A stretch of DNA of 64,000 bases from Pegea sp. RAD2-039 (taxonomy: Eukaryota; Chordata; Thaliacea; Salpida; Salpidae): positions 2,356,001 through 2,420,000 of the forward strand of contig JAQGEQ010000380.1 of NCBI GenBank assembly GCA_034620365.1, in the 5' to 3' direction. Numbering within the stretch: position 1 is the stretch's first letter; each line of letters opens with the position of its first letter. The notes beneath the pieces are model-generated. The model was not told the DNA's origin, made no database searches, and was given only the letters and a program-made list of their open reading frames with translations. Positions 25,654 through 41,049 of the stretch are shown in pieces. Position numbers and translations under genes: made by a program.

Positions 25654-28600
25654 CTATCAACTTTGTTTTGATTCGGCTTTCTACAATTTTAAATAACGAT
25701 AATTTCTCACTGACCTGCAAGAAGCTGAGATTTAAACAAGTTGCTAAATTTAGATTTAAGTAGGTGAATCATCTGTTACAATTAATAATTAACCAGATTA
25801 ACGTTAAACATACTCTGGTTACATTGTCTTTTGTAATAAAACTACTTTAACTGAATATAAACAAAGGAGAAATAACACTACAGCATATAAAATGACTTCC
25901 TGTTGTCACTTTGGTCAAAGCTAAGCGTGTCAAATACGGTAAATTTCTTGATGTAATCAAGCGCCACTTAACAACAGGTACTAACGGCTGACTTTTTAAA
26001 CTAAATATTTTCCTTTTACATAAAACAGATTTGCTCTTAGCTTTTAAATGTAATCTTCATTCAACCGTGTTACAAAATAGAAAATAGCTAGTACTGTTTT
26101 TTCAAAAAACACATTTACAAATTAGTTTCCCAAGCTTTTAAGGTATGTTTACATATACCAATAAGAAATCAATTTTAATTTATAGGTAAAAATTGCCCAT
26201 CTAAGCTACAAACTACATTTACATAAGAAAATGAACATGGCTTTAGAAACTAGTATCATAATGCTTTTACATTTGTGTGTCGTAAGAGATGGTCACGTAT
26301 TTTTTCATCATAAACTATAGTAGACAGTGTAAGTTCGATAAAATTTAAATTTTTCTTAAATTGATAATTAATCATTCTATTAATTTTGATAAAGACAGTA
26401 AGCACTTTAAAACCTACAATAGTTTGCTTTTAAGCTTTAATTTTCTAGTTAATAATTTATCAAAACTGATAAAATATTTTTGCAATTCCTTTTATTGGCT
26501 GAAATCTGAAATTTTGCTGATTTTTTTCAATATGATTACACCAATGACTGCATATAATCTGCTTAACTCACAGTACAACAAGGTTGAGCTCAAAGCTAAT
26601 TCGTGAAATTTTTTAGATAATCGACTTTTTGAATTTGTACTTTTAAACAGAAATAGCTGTGGCTGATATGCTATAAATAAATTTAAAAAAGATTGAAGCT
26701 TTGTCTATTCAGACATCAAATACAACAGGCATTGATCAAAAGTTTAAGCTGAAATATTATCTGAGTAAAAGTCTACCGACTTGGCTATTTTTAATAAAGA
26801 TCAATTTTTTGCTTACTCACAAAATAATTTATAAATAAATTTAGCTTAAATAACCTAAAATAACTAATATAGATTAATTTTACTTGAGCAATATTTTCAA
26901 TCTTTCATAAAGATTAAAAAGCAGTTTTTGATGCACGTTAAATCATCAAGTCCTATAAGTAACTAAGATGTATATCTATAAGACGAGCTTTTCCTTGAAT
27001 AAAAGCTTCGCCTTGTACTGAACGTTAACGAGAACAAGTGATAAATTGACCTACAATTTTTTTACGTTTTGCAATTTTCATATCAGTTTTCTGACCATTA
27101 GGCTCTACATTGCACTACATAACAAACCCACCAAAAAACAAAGCAAAAATAAAAATTTATGTAATTGCCTTATTACATTACAAAAAGGACTATAATTCAA
27201 CGGCCCTGATGTTTTTAATTCAACGATTTCTGTTTATTTAAACACAAAATATTTGTAATATTAACTAATAAAAACTAGATAAGCTTTTATAAATTTTGAA
27301 TATTCAATAGTATGTTATAAAAATCATTTCGAACAGCTCTGGATACATTCAAAATATATCTTAAAGTATACTTTTAATATTTTATCTATCATTTTTAATT
27401 GTGAAGACTTTATAAGAAAACTTTACTAAAATTCTTTTAATTACTAAAACTAATATTTGTGTTCCTAGTTTTCCAGCTTTATCTAAGGTTGTTTTAGTGG
27501 TCTTTAGGTCTAAACTTTATAAAGGTCATAGAAAAAACTTTAAGTAGCCATTAGAAATGATCTATTATTTTTATCATTGATTTCTTATCACTAACTATTC
27601 ATTAAAGTCTAAAGATTCTTTAAGAAAAGACTCGATTAGTCTAAAGATTGCTAAGCATCAATAAACTTTTATTTAAAGATAATGGTGCATTTAATACAGG
27701 ACTTTTCTAACTAGTAAAAGAGTTGAAACTGTTTAAAAATATGTTACTATTTTGTATAAAAATTTAAAAAATATTCTATTAAACTTTTAAATATACAGAA
27801 TTTTTACTTCTTTTACATAGTGGAGTTAGATTATTTAAGATTTATAGTCATAGATTTCAAACATACAGTAGTCTTAGAACCGCTGACGTACATTAACTAT
27901 CTGAAACAATATTAAAAAGCTTTCTGATAATTATAAATATTAAGTCTTGAATTTTGAGCCTTAGCTAAAAATTTCATGCACACATTGCATAAAGAGAACG
28001 AATTTTTTGATAACAACATCTTAGTGCTTTTTATTTATTAACAGATGAAATAGAGACTTTTAGTTACGATTATTTAAACATTAGTTTGACCAATAATTGC
28101 GTACATAGTTTCTTAAATGATCATATTTTTCGACACTAGCTTTATCAGCAACTTTTTGATAATTGTTATTTTAAATTCATAATAAATATTTATAATACTA
28201 AAAAAAATCAATACCAGTTTTAGTGTCGAACATAAAGAAGATAGCTTTGTTTGTATATCTCAACGAAAAAGTGTAGTTTAATTTTCTAAAAACCCTTGTG
28301 ATAGTTTTATTAGTGTTGATAAAATCCATACTTCAAATCATTTTCTGTATTTCACTTTTATATTTTTGTTAAAGAAACAATATATTTCTCAGATATAAAA
28401 CAATTACAAAAGATTTACATCAGTGTACGGAAAGATTTTCATACTGTTTTTAAGATTACTTGTTTTTTTACAGAAACAATTTCCCAGACAATTTCAGATA
28501 TACGTTTTTTTTTAATATAAGGCCTTGTGCCAAGTTTGTTATGCTATTAATTAAATAAAGCTTTAAAAACTTTACTTGAATCCTTTATTGGGCAATTTAT

Positions 28601-29508
28601 TGATTTTATCTCACTGTTAAGTATAAATGATACAACTATCTTGTACTGCAGATCTGATTTTCCGTAAGTACACATATTAGTTATATTACCGCTTGTTATG
28701 TACACTTAATAGTTTTCACATAAAACTTTAGTAACTAGCTCTTATAACCATGATTTAAGTTTATATTAGTGTAATTCTTTTTATTTTTTTGAATTAAAGT
28801 TTGTTGTGGTTGCTGTCTATTATGGACTTATATTATTCTGCAACATAGTTCGTTTTAGTTTTTTGTAACGCCTTTTTGTAAAGAAATTTTTATTTAGATA
28901 CTCTAATGTAAATATACTAAAGTTCAGTTATCAATTTTGAATAATTTATTTTTTATTATCTTTCTTCTTTAAACATTTTTCTTTAAACATTTTTCTTTGG
29001 AGATTGAAAAATCATTTTAAACTATGCATTGAGTTAGTTTCTCTTAAAATATCTGTGCGTCTTGCAGCCTGGAGTAATATTTTGAAAACAATAAAACAAG
29101 GGGTGAAAGTAGAATAGAAAATATTCTGTTAAAAATATAAAAAAATTACAATATTTTGTTCTTTGTAAATTATTTGAATTTATAGTAAAATTGCCTTAGA
29201 TTTTGTTTGTATTATGTTTTATTTCTTAGATATATTATTTTCATAATTTAGATTTATATATATAACTTTAAAATAATAAGTTGTTTTTAAAAAGTGTATT
29301 GATAAATATTTAGAGTCTGATTTAATTCTAGATTGAACTGTTTTATAAAATAGTTGCTATAAACAATTTGTAAATCTTTTTATTGTTTTATATTTATCAT
29401 ATAAAGTTCTATTTATTGAAATATTTAGTTAAATTTTAAGTGTATGGTCTAAAAAGTCTAATTTGCACTTCAAGTTTCAAGTCAATAGTATCTTAAAGTT
29501 TTGTAATC
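25654..29508. other. shared upstream region of the divergent DRAM-type and copine genes
   Basis: This 3.9-kb interval separates two divergently transcribed start codons (25653 minus, 29509 plus) and must hold both promoters. No coding exon was found. The 81-codon frame at 26361-26606 has no splice signals or recognisable similarity. No reliable TATA or initiator element can be picked out because TATA-like words are everywhere in this DNA. A short exact tandem duplication at 28967-28994 is listed separately. Confidence 0.4.
28967..28994. repeat. two exact tandem copies of a 14-bp unit
   Basis: The unit CTTTAAACATTTTT occurs twice back to back, followed by a partial third start (CTTTGG). It is probably a replication-slippage product about 500 bp upstream of the copine start, with no evident function. 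Confidence 0.8.
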
Positions 29509-33998
<4,490 letters not shown>

Positions 33999-34069
33999 TA
34001 ACTCTTATTTGCATAAAATCTATTGTTGTATAAAGTTGCCTGGTTTATTTGTTGGCAAGCGCAGCTGAC

Positions 34070-34075
34070 AATAAA
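34070..34075 (+). terminator. possible poly(A) signal for the proximal copine isoform
   Basis: A canonical AATAAA lies 72 nt after the stop codon of the proximal last exon and before the distal exon, where a proximal polyadenylation site would be needed. AATAAA is common by chance in AT-rich DNA, so this is only suggestive. A matching signal for the distal exon is less clear; the nearest AATAAA noticed is at 34842-34847. Confidence 0.35.
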
Positions 34076-34224
34076 TTGAATTAATTGAGTTGATTCTATT
34101 TGTTTAAACAATTTTCTACTTGGTCTATACTACATTAGAAAGTTTGAAAAGTTTAAACTGATTAAAATTTGAAGTTTAGAAATTACTTAATTTTTAGCAC
34201 TTTTTTTTATTTTTTTATTGGCAG

Positions 34225-34356
34225 AAAGACTTTGGTGATTTGGCAAAAGCAGTTCTTGCAGAGGTTCCTAAACAACTGACGGATTATTTCAAGTGTCAAA
34301 ATATTGAACCAATGAAACGTACTTTCCAAGAGGTTTCCTCTGTATCTTCTGAATAA
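34225..34356 (+). CDS. alternative distal last exon of the copine (isoform of 547 aa)
   Basis: A 3' splice site (T-rich tract then GGCAG) precedes 44 codons ending in TAA at 34354-34356. The encoded KDFGDLAKAVLAEVPKQL and DYFKCQNIEPM match, position for position, the KSQDVLARHVLAELPDQL and QYFRARKIAPM of the exon 230 bp upstream. Both exons start in phase 0, so either can follow exon 12 (ending FVPYRDFLN at 33243). Both carry their own stop, so they are mutually exclusive C-termini rather than successive exons. The conserved core is the C-terminal helix of the copine domain. The tails differ completely: TFQEVSSVSSE here against a Pro/Ser-rich tail upstream. Conservation of the reading frame argues that both are used. 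Confidence 0.85.
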   Translation, partial: KDFGDLAKAVLAEVPKQLTDYFKCQNIEPMKRTFQEVSSVSSE

Positions 34357-35769
34357 TCTTTCACGTTTCATTTTTTTGCAGTTTATCAACTAAACTCACG
34401 ATGAAATTATGCTATCAGTAAATACTTTAATTTTGTAAATTTTTATTAACACATAAATGGTTATCATTTTAGCGAACCATTTGAGATTAGTTTTGATGTA
34501 TTCACTTCTGTGAAGAATAATGTCTATAACTCTTAACTTACACACCTTCTAAAACCTTTCCATTCATCTACTTGGTGTTGTAATCTTTGTTTCTTCCAAT
34601 TGAAGATGATTAGTTGAGTCAAATACTTGTAATCATTTTGACACATATTTTTGGGATATTTACATTTAAATACGGAATTTATTTTAATCTTATTTTCTTT
34701 GTAATTATTCTAAAATGAAAAGAGATTGTAAATGCACTTTTCTTCGAGCTTATGTTCTGTTTTAACTTTATAAAAGTAATTGTCTACCTAATAGCATGCT
34801 ATCGAAATATTTAAATTTAATTTTTTAGTTAAATAAAAGATTAAATTATCAACCAAAAAGTTAATAACATTTTTAGGGATAATCTAAAAGTTAAAGTTAA
34901 AAATAATCTTTTTAATTAGTTATAAAGTTTTAAGGACAAGTTTACAGAGGAGCTTTTTGGGGGTGCAAAACTTATATTGGTGTAAGCGAGACCAAGCATA
35001 AAATGTCTTTTCAACATTTTAGTAATCTCTAACAAATTGTACGGCTCTTTCAAAACAAATTGAGAAAAGTTTGAAAACTGATAAGTGCTTGTCTAACAAT
35101 TTGCTGCTGGTAGTTAATATGTTCAGTAATTTGTAAAATGATATTTGAAATTAAAATAAAATAATTTTATGATAAACCCATATAATCCGATTTTACATCA
35201 ATTTTACTTTTGAATTAGCAAGTTAATTTTAGTTCAACATGTAATGTCTATCACGGTATTTGGCATATATTTGTGATTAGTTTTCAATTTCGTGTTAAAT
35301 GAACGATTTGGACTGTTACTACATCACAATTTCAATCTTTACAATGTTTTTAAAAGGTTTAATAAAGTATAAGTTTTGCTGAAGTTGCATGTCTTTTATT
35401 TTGTCATCTAAAAATAAGCTTTATGTTTTTAGGTTCATTTATATAAAAATAATTATTGCAGTATTATGGTTCTGTAAAGTTTATATAATTAATTAATTCT
35501 ACTACATTACAGTCACAACAAACTGATGAAGATTACAGATGATTTTATTCAAAATTATCAGATACAGCATTTTGAATAAAATAGAAATTTGAATACAATA
35601 GAAATAAATGTATGCTATACATTAAGAAAAGAAAATATTTTACTTTTCACTTTGCTCTGTATAATTTATTTACTCGTAAAAACCAATTTTCACTTTTTGT
35701 TTAACATAATTGATCTTTTACAGAACTGTTTTTTACTGCTGAATTTATATTAAGTCTTATCTATAACAA
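34357..35769. other. interval between the copine and the LTR element
   Basis: It holds the probable 3' untranslated region of the distal copine isoform, then AT-rich DNA without coding potential. No repeat or RNA gene was recognised. Confidence 0.4.
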
Positions 35770-35954
35770 AATGGTATAAGAGTAGAGTATTTTACCGCTG
35801 ATGTAAACGTGTTGAATGTCATTCTCTTATAAACCGTTGTCATTTGGTAATAGATTGTGTTATGGATAGCGTGTATCGTTAATGTACTTATCATTGTTGT
35901 TAGTCGTCATAATAATTTGAATAAAGCTCGATATAACGAGTCATTATAATTACA
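35770..35954 (+). repeat. 5' LTR (about 185 bp)
   Basis: It aligns along its length with 37450-37638. Shared blocks include CGCTGATGTAAA, GGTAATAG and the run from TTGAATAAAGCTC through ATATAACGAGTCAT, which contains the element's own AATAAA at 35920-35925 and a small CTCG/CGAG hairpin. It ends ATTACA. The first bases have lost the TG expected at an LTR end. Confidence 0.85.
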
Positions 35955-36125
35955 ATTTATTGATTATATTCAAATTTATTTCTTGGGCGAATTATTGCCA
36001 GTTGTTTTGGGGTTATTGGAGCTTATTAACAGTGGTTAAGATAGTTTTTTTTTGCTATAACTAGTATAGATATGAATAAGATTCTATTTAAATTAGTACA
36101 TTTAGTTTTTTTCTTATAAGATAAA

Positions 36126-36710
36126 ATGGATACACTGTTGAAACCAAGTAAGCTGTCTATAGACCCAAATAGCCAGTCGACACCTAGCAAATAGTATTAC
36201 TGGAGAAATCATCTCCTACGAACGGAAAAGCAGAAGCTAAGTCAATCTATAGAAGACTTTCGCTGCACTTTGGTACGACTTGCCAAGAATTGTGATTTTA
36301 AGAGTGTTATAGCCGCATAACTTCGCGATATCATGACCAGGGATTGATTTATAGATGGATTAGCTCCATCAGGTATAAAGAAAGGGATGTTGAGCGTGGA
36401 TCTTTAACATTAGAGAAACCTTAACCAAGTGGTAAAACTGGAGGATTCTTGGCGGAACAACCAATACTTTGGGGCTGGGAGATCGGTTGGAGCTGCAGAA
36501 GAAGCAGTGAATTCAATGGAACTCAAGTAGGAGGACCAAGTGGAACCGACAGTAGCGACCATGAATGGAAGTTGTTTAAAATGTGGAGGTAGCAAACCTC
36601 ATGATTTTAAAAGATGCCCAGCTGGTCCAAACATTTGTTTCAAATGTGGACAGAAAGGACACTATAGTCAAGCTTGTCATCTTCAGATGAAGTTTCTAAA
36701 GAAACAGTAA
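36126..36710 (+). pseudogene. broken retrotransposon gag with two zinc knuckles
   Basis: The reading begins with an ATG at 36126 and a leader of the Met-Asp-x-Leu-Leu-Lys-Pro type. It meets a TAG at 36192-36194 and several further TAA/TGA/TAG codons, with signs of small frameshifts and an internal deletion of capsid sequence. The last part is intact: two knuckles between 36573 and 36677 with spacing Cys-x2-Cys-x5-His-x4-Cys and Cys-x2-Cys-x4-His-x4-Cys, ending at a TAA at 36708-36710. In living elements Gag packages the element RNA into particles and the knuckles bind that RNA. This copy cannot make a full protein. Confidence 0.8.
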
Positions 36711-37033
36711 AGAAGGAAAAGAGCTGAGAGAGCAGCAAAAGAGATCGTACCTCACGGTTTAAAGAATAACCAATAAGCTTTACTGGATCTGAATAGGAAT
36801 CAATAAAGGATGTTAGCAGTCGGGAGTCTGTTTAGAGGATTTGGAACTACTATCATATAACACATAAATGATTTGACAAAGCAAGAACAGACCTTCATAC
36901 TATCACGTAGAAAGAAGATGCTAAAAGTTCGTGTTCTTATTCTTGTCAATAGATATGATGATGAGAGTGTAAAGAAGGTTTTACTTCTGGAGGCTAACCC
37001 ACGTTAGTACGTACAAGTCCAGAGCTGGGTGGC

Positions 37034-37360
37034 ATGAAATCTAACGTTTATTTGTCCAGATACCCAAATGCTGATGAATTGAACTTTGACCTTCATTCAG
37101 GACGGTGTAATAAAGAGGATAGTTCACGACGGGTTTTACCAAGTGATATAAGGGAGAATCCTGATGACATCATGACTAAAGAAGAAGAAGATGAACAGAC
37201 GAACGAATCGAATGTTCAGGTTTCCAATGACAAAATGACGACGAGCTTTGATGTTTCAAATTCCAGAAGCGGAAACGTCAGTCCGAAGAGCGGGAGAAAC
37301 AGCGGAGCGGAGGTCCAGCGGTCGACTAGATCATTTAAAGTTGTACCTCCAAGGCGCTAG
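37034..37360 (+). pseudogene. probable 3' remnant of retrotransposon pol
   Basis: An open frame of 108 codons lies just before the 3' LTR. It is acidic and then Ser/Arg-rich, and ends with STRSFKVVPPRR followed by a TAG and Gly-Trp-Asp. This layout resembles the hydrophilic tail after integrase in Ty3/gypsy polyproteins, which often ends with a Ser-Thr-Arg-x-x-x-x-Pro-Pro motif. No catalytic domain is present. The assignment rests on position and the tail motif only. Confidence 0.5.
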
Positions 37361-37449
37361 GGTTGGGACTAATTGTCATTGATGGCAATAATAATACAGC
37401 GTTCGATCTTTACTGTTCGAACTAATTATTTGGCCAGGAAGAATCTAAC

Positions 37450-37638
37450 TGTGGTAAAACAGCCAAATACTTTGCCGCTGATGTAAATGTGTCATTCGCT
37501 ATTCTTGTTATTCTTGCAGTTATCATTCGGTAATAGGCTGTGTTGCCAGTAGAGCGTAAAGTTAGTATACTTATCGATCGTTGCTAGTCGCCTTAATATT
37601 TTGAATAAAGCTCGATATAACGAGTCATCGTCATTACA
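37450..37638 (+). repeat. 3' LTR (about 189 bp)
   Basis: It begins TGTGG and ends ATTACA, giving the TG...CA ends typical of LTRs, and is preceded by a purine-rich stretch (AGGAAGAA) that may be the polypurine tract. AATAAA lies at 37604-37609 within the block shared with the 5' LTR. Confidence 0.85.
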
Positions 37639-38233
37639 AAAAATAAATCAAGGTTAATGCAAAATCTATAATTTATTCAAAGTAAATAAAAAAAAACTTT
37701 TTTTAATTTATTATCGTTTTTGCTTAAGTTTTTCTAACTTTATTATTGAAGAGTTGAAACTTTTATTAACACCAACCCAAAGTTAAGAACATATAGAATG
37801 AAAAGATTTTTAAGGGACAAAGTCAGTAAACTATTTAACTCAGACATCCTAATCAGACTTATTTCTAAAACAAACTTGTGAAACCATTTCATTTTAATCT
37901 TCGATTTCATACGAAGAAAGTTTTATATACTCATCGGATTAAACAAGTGTATTTCCATAATTCTAGAAATGAAAACGACTGTTAACATCTTTTTTAAACA
38001 AGAAGGTTGTTTCTGAGGTGAACAATTTCATTCATGATTTTTTGAAATCGAAATTACTCCTTTTTACTTCTTACATTTTGCTTTGTCATTCAAGAAACTG
38101 ATTTTTCTCTTTATTTATGTAGCCAAAAATATTGAAAAATATTTGACCACCTTATAGTTTACTTCTGTTTTAAAGAGCATGCACATTATCATGTGTCAAT
38201 GCAAATTTGTTTCAAAATCTTATGTATAGTTTT
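37639..38233. other. spacer between LTR element and SINE
   Basis: AT-rich DNA without coding or repeat signals that I could recognise. Confidence 0.4.
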
Positions 38234-38632
38234 GTCCCTCTCTGTAGTGTAGCGGTTATCACATCCGCCTAATACGCAGAAGGTCTCGGGTTCGCGTCCG
38301 GATGGACATGTATTTGCGACAAAGAAAAGTTTATACAAACCCGGGCAAAAGGACCTTGTTAGTTTGGGTAATGAAAACTCTTCTAGGAGATGTAAAATTC
38401 CGAATTAAAATTCAGAGTTGGAGCCTTGTAGAGAGTTTGTCACTGTACTCAGTGTCCCTATGGTGACTTATGGGCTCTTGCGAAACTAGCCGGGAGTAGC
38501 TGCATCATTATGTCTGTTCTACTGCATACTTTGTGGGCGTGGAGAGTGGAATTCTGCTGCACAGTAAACAACTAAACCTCTATAACTTTTGCCAGGCTTA
38601 CAGCATGACCGTTCTCTGCCAAATCAAGCCAT
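38234..38632 (+). mobile_element. tRNA-Val-derived SINE, full-length copy
   Basis: The first ~75 nt resemble a tRNA-Val: D-arm TAGTGTAGCGGTTATCAC, anticodon region CGCCTAATACGCAGAAGGTC and T-arm GGGTTCGCGTCC. A unique body of about 320 nt follows. That body recurs, diverged, at 40626-40922, with shared blocks TGCGACAAAG, GGACCTTGTTAGT/GGGCCTTGTTAGT, TTCTAGGAGA, AGAGTGGAATTCTGCTGCA, GGCTTACAG and GTTCTCTGCC. A tRNA head plus a repeated unrelated body defines a SINE, a non-autonomous element transcribed by RNA polymerase III. I do not recognise the family name. No obvious poly(A) tail or target-site duplication was seen. Confidence 0.85.
38245..38299 (+). promoter_or_regulatory. internal RNA polymerase III promoter (A and B boxes) of the SINE
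   Basis: The A box TAGTGTAGCGG (38245-38255) fits TRGYNNARNNG fully. The B box GGTTCGCGTCC (38289-38299) differs from GGTTCGANTCC at one position. The anticodon loop reads CTAATAC where tRNA-Val(AAC) has CTAACAC, and the anticodon stem has a mismatch, so it should not be counted as a functional tRNA gene. Confidence 0.75.
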
Positions 38633-40625
38633 TTCTTATTCTTCTTTGCCTAGTTTTGAATAGTTTTATAGGTCAAGCTACTAAATAAACAAAACCTTCT
38701 TACTTGTTATATAAAATTATTAATCTAAAATAAAAATTTGAGCTGACTAGTAAAATTCTTTAAGTAAGGGCTTCTATTTTAGAAATGATACAAAATTATA
38801 ACATATCTTGTGATATTATATTTTAATATGGGTTTATCTGATAAAGTATGTAACAAATGTTGGAAGAGAAAAACTTCAAATGTATAAATTTTTTTGAAAT
38901 ATCTAGACCAATGCTTTTTAGAGTATCATTTAAGTGTTCTATAATGAAACTATCATGAATTAGATATTTAATGTACTAAAAGAAACCAAAATATAATATA
39001 AATTTAATAATTTATTTCAGAATTAAGCTGCATTTTACAAATCTTGTAAAATCTTTAATATTTCTATTATCTAAAAGTTAAGAAATATACATTTTCTGAT
39101 TGAAGAGCAGTTTCTGAAGATGAAACTTGAAAATAGATTTTTAAGTTTTACTTCATTATTTATCTGTGACTTACAAAAAAACCTTTTTGATAACCTGTAT
39201 GTTGACCGTGAGTTGTGCTAAAGAGCTAAATAACCCTTTTAAATGATTAACTCGAAGTTCTGATTGACTTTTATCTACGTCGTCGTACAGCTTATTTGTA
39301 TAAAAACAAAGAAAAACGATTGAACTGTATAAAATATGAATTATTTAGATATGTATGTTAAAATATTTAGACTAAATGAATGATGCAAATGTTTAAACAA
39401 ACTTTTATAAAGTTTTATCCAACTAAAGTAGTGATTAAACATTGTATCATATATTTATATTAGATTTAACCTTCAATGAAAAAAAGAGCTGAAAAATCAA
39501 GTTTAAGATTTTATAGAAGAGGCTTTAAATGAAAGATAACTTTTTAAAAACGTACAATATCCCAGCTGGAACTGAGTTTTCTGACTTTAATAAGCGTTTG
39601 AAAGCGTAAAAAATTATTTTCTGTTTGTTCTATCTTCTGCGATTATCTATGATTGTGTCTCACGCAAGGTGTAGAAGTGTTAGATTCAATGAAGACAGGA
39701 ATAAATATACACTGAGATACCAAAAAGCACTATTTAACTATTTTCTTGTCTAAAACCTGATATTTTGATATTATCTTTTGCAGGTTTGTGAGATTTTAAT
39801 AATACTTTAGTCGATAGAACAGTATATTTGTAGAGCATATCTTCTGATAAATCAACATATGTTACAAAGATGATATGGCCGTCTTTAGACAAGATTTTAT
39901 TATTATACTCAACAAAAGTCCCTTTTCTCAAAACTATTTATCTAGTTCGTTCTAGAATGATTTTGTTAATCGAATTACCACGATGGCCGCTAAGTTATGG
40001 TTGTTATAAACCCTATTTACTCGTATTGACTTGCTTTTTGATGTAATAAACTTATTAAAAATAATTATTGCGCTAGAAAAATTATAGACTTATAAATATA
40101 GCTTGCAATTGAAAGCTCCAAAGATTTAAATAGTTTTTAAATGCTATATGGAGCGATATTAAGTTCACTTACTGAATATAAAAATATTATTTGACATAAA
40201 TTTCTGCGTTTGTAGCTATCAGGATTACCTTTAGGGTTAAATGAATAACATTTATACTTAATTTTTATTGATGCATTGTGATTTTTAATTACAAAGTGTA
40301 GAATTATCAACATATACAATAATAAGACACAATAAATTACTTTAATTTAATTAAAAAATCACATCAAAATTCAAAATTTTAGTTCATTTTTTTATAACAT
40401 AATCTTTATAATAAATTTATTGAACAATAATGAAACATTAAAAGAACAGTTTGTACATGAACACACATTATCCAAATTGTTGACTGTAGTTAAGAAAATT
40501 GAAATGGATAAAAGAAATATTCTAAAATCAAATAACTGTATTTAAGTTTAGTTAAATTGTGAAGCCTTGTAAGCTGTTCAATTTAATTGACTGTAAAGTA
40601 TACTGAACTGTATTACACAAATCAA
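38633..40625. other. AT-rich interval between the two SINE copies
   Basis: No exon, RNA gene or further SINE copy was recognised. The two 60-65-codon minus frames at 39734-39931 and 40137-40319 lack splice signals and similarity and are taken as chance. Confidence 0.4.
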
Positions 40626-40922
40626 TGCGACAAAGCAATGTCCATATAAAACTCGGGCAGAAGGGCCTTGTTAGTATAGTTAATGACAACATTTCTAGGA
40701 GACGCAAAACTCCGAGTTTAAAGCCAGAGTTGAAGTCTCCTAGGCGGATGTCACTATACTAAGTGTTGTCCTGGCAGCTCCTGCAACGCTAGCTTCTTAG
40801 CCGTATCAGTATTTCTGTTCCGCCTCCAACCTTGTTTGCGTAAAGAGTGGAATCCTGCTGCATGGGCAGTAGCTCCATCTCCCTGGCTTACAGTAAATCT
40901 GTTCTCTGCCGAAGCAGGCCAT
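40626..40922 (+). mobile_element. 5'-truncated copy of the same SINE
   Basis: It starts at TGCGACAAAGC, just inside the body, and follows the first copy to its end at GGCCAT. The tRNA head is missing. It keeps AGAGTGGAATCCTGCTGCA, GGCTTACAG and GTTCTCTGCC in the same order and orientation. Loss of the 5' end fits incomplete reverse transcription, as is usual for LINE-mobilised elements. Confidence 0.85.
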
Positions 40923-41022
40923 ACTATTACATAAATATAACGTACAAAGCTGTTTATTGTTAAATAATTTAGCCATACAGAAGTGTACTAGTTGTTTAAT
41001 AGCTAAACTAAAATTTTGTTTA

Positions 41023-41049
41023 GTTAATAAAGTTAATAAAGTAAATAAA
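41023..41049. repeat. three tandem 9-bp units
   Basis: GTTAATAAA, GTTAATAAA, GTAAATAAA in direct succession, close to the end of the truncated SINE. This is a minor microsatellite-like repeat. Confidence 0.8.

Larger units (their letters stand above)
35770..37638 (+). mobile_element. decayed, enzyme-less Ty3/gypsy-like LTR retrotransposon
   Basis: Two similar direct repeats (35770-35954 and 37450-37638) flank 1.5 kb that is clearly less AT-rich than its surroundings. The internal part carries a gag pseudogene with two CCHC zinc knuckles and, near the 3' end, a frame resembling the tail of a pol polyprotein. Protease, reverse transcriptase, RNase H and integrase are missing. The order LTR-gag-pol tail-LTR is that of a Ty3/gypsy element of the type whose Gag begins with a short Met-Asp-x-Leu-Leu leader and ends in two knuckles. 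The LTRs differ from each other at many positions, so the insertion is old. A primer binding site and target-site duplication could not be identified with confidence. Confidence 0.85.

Noticed and set aside
38234-38309. Functional tRNA gene
   Set aside because: Mismatched anticodon stem, poor acceptor pairing and a following repeated body mark it as a SINE head.
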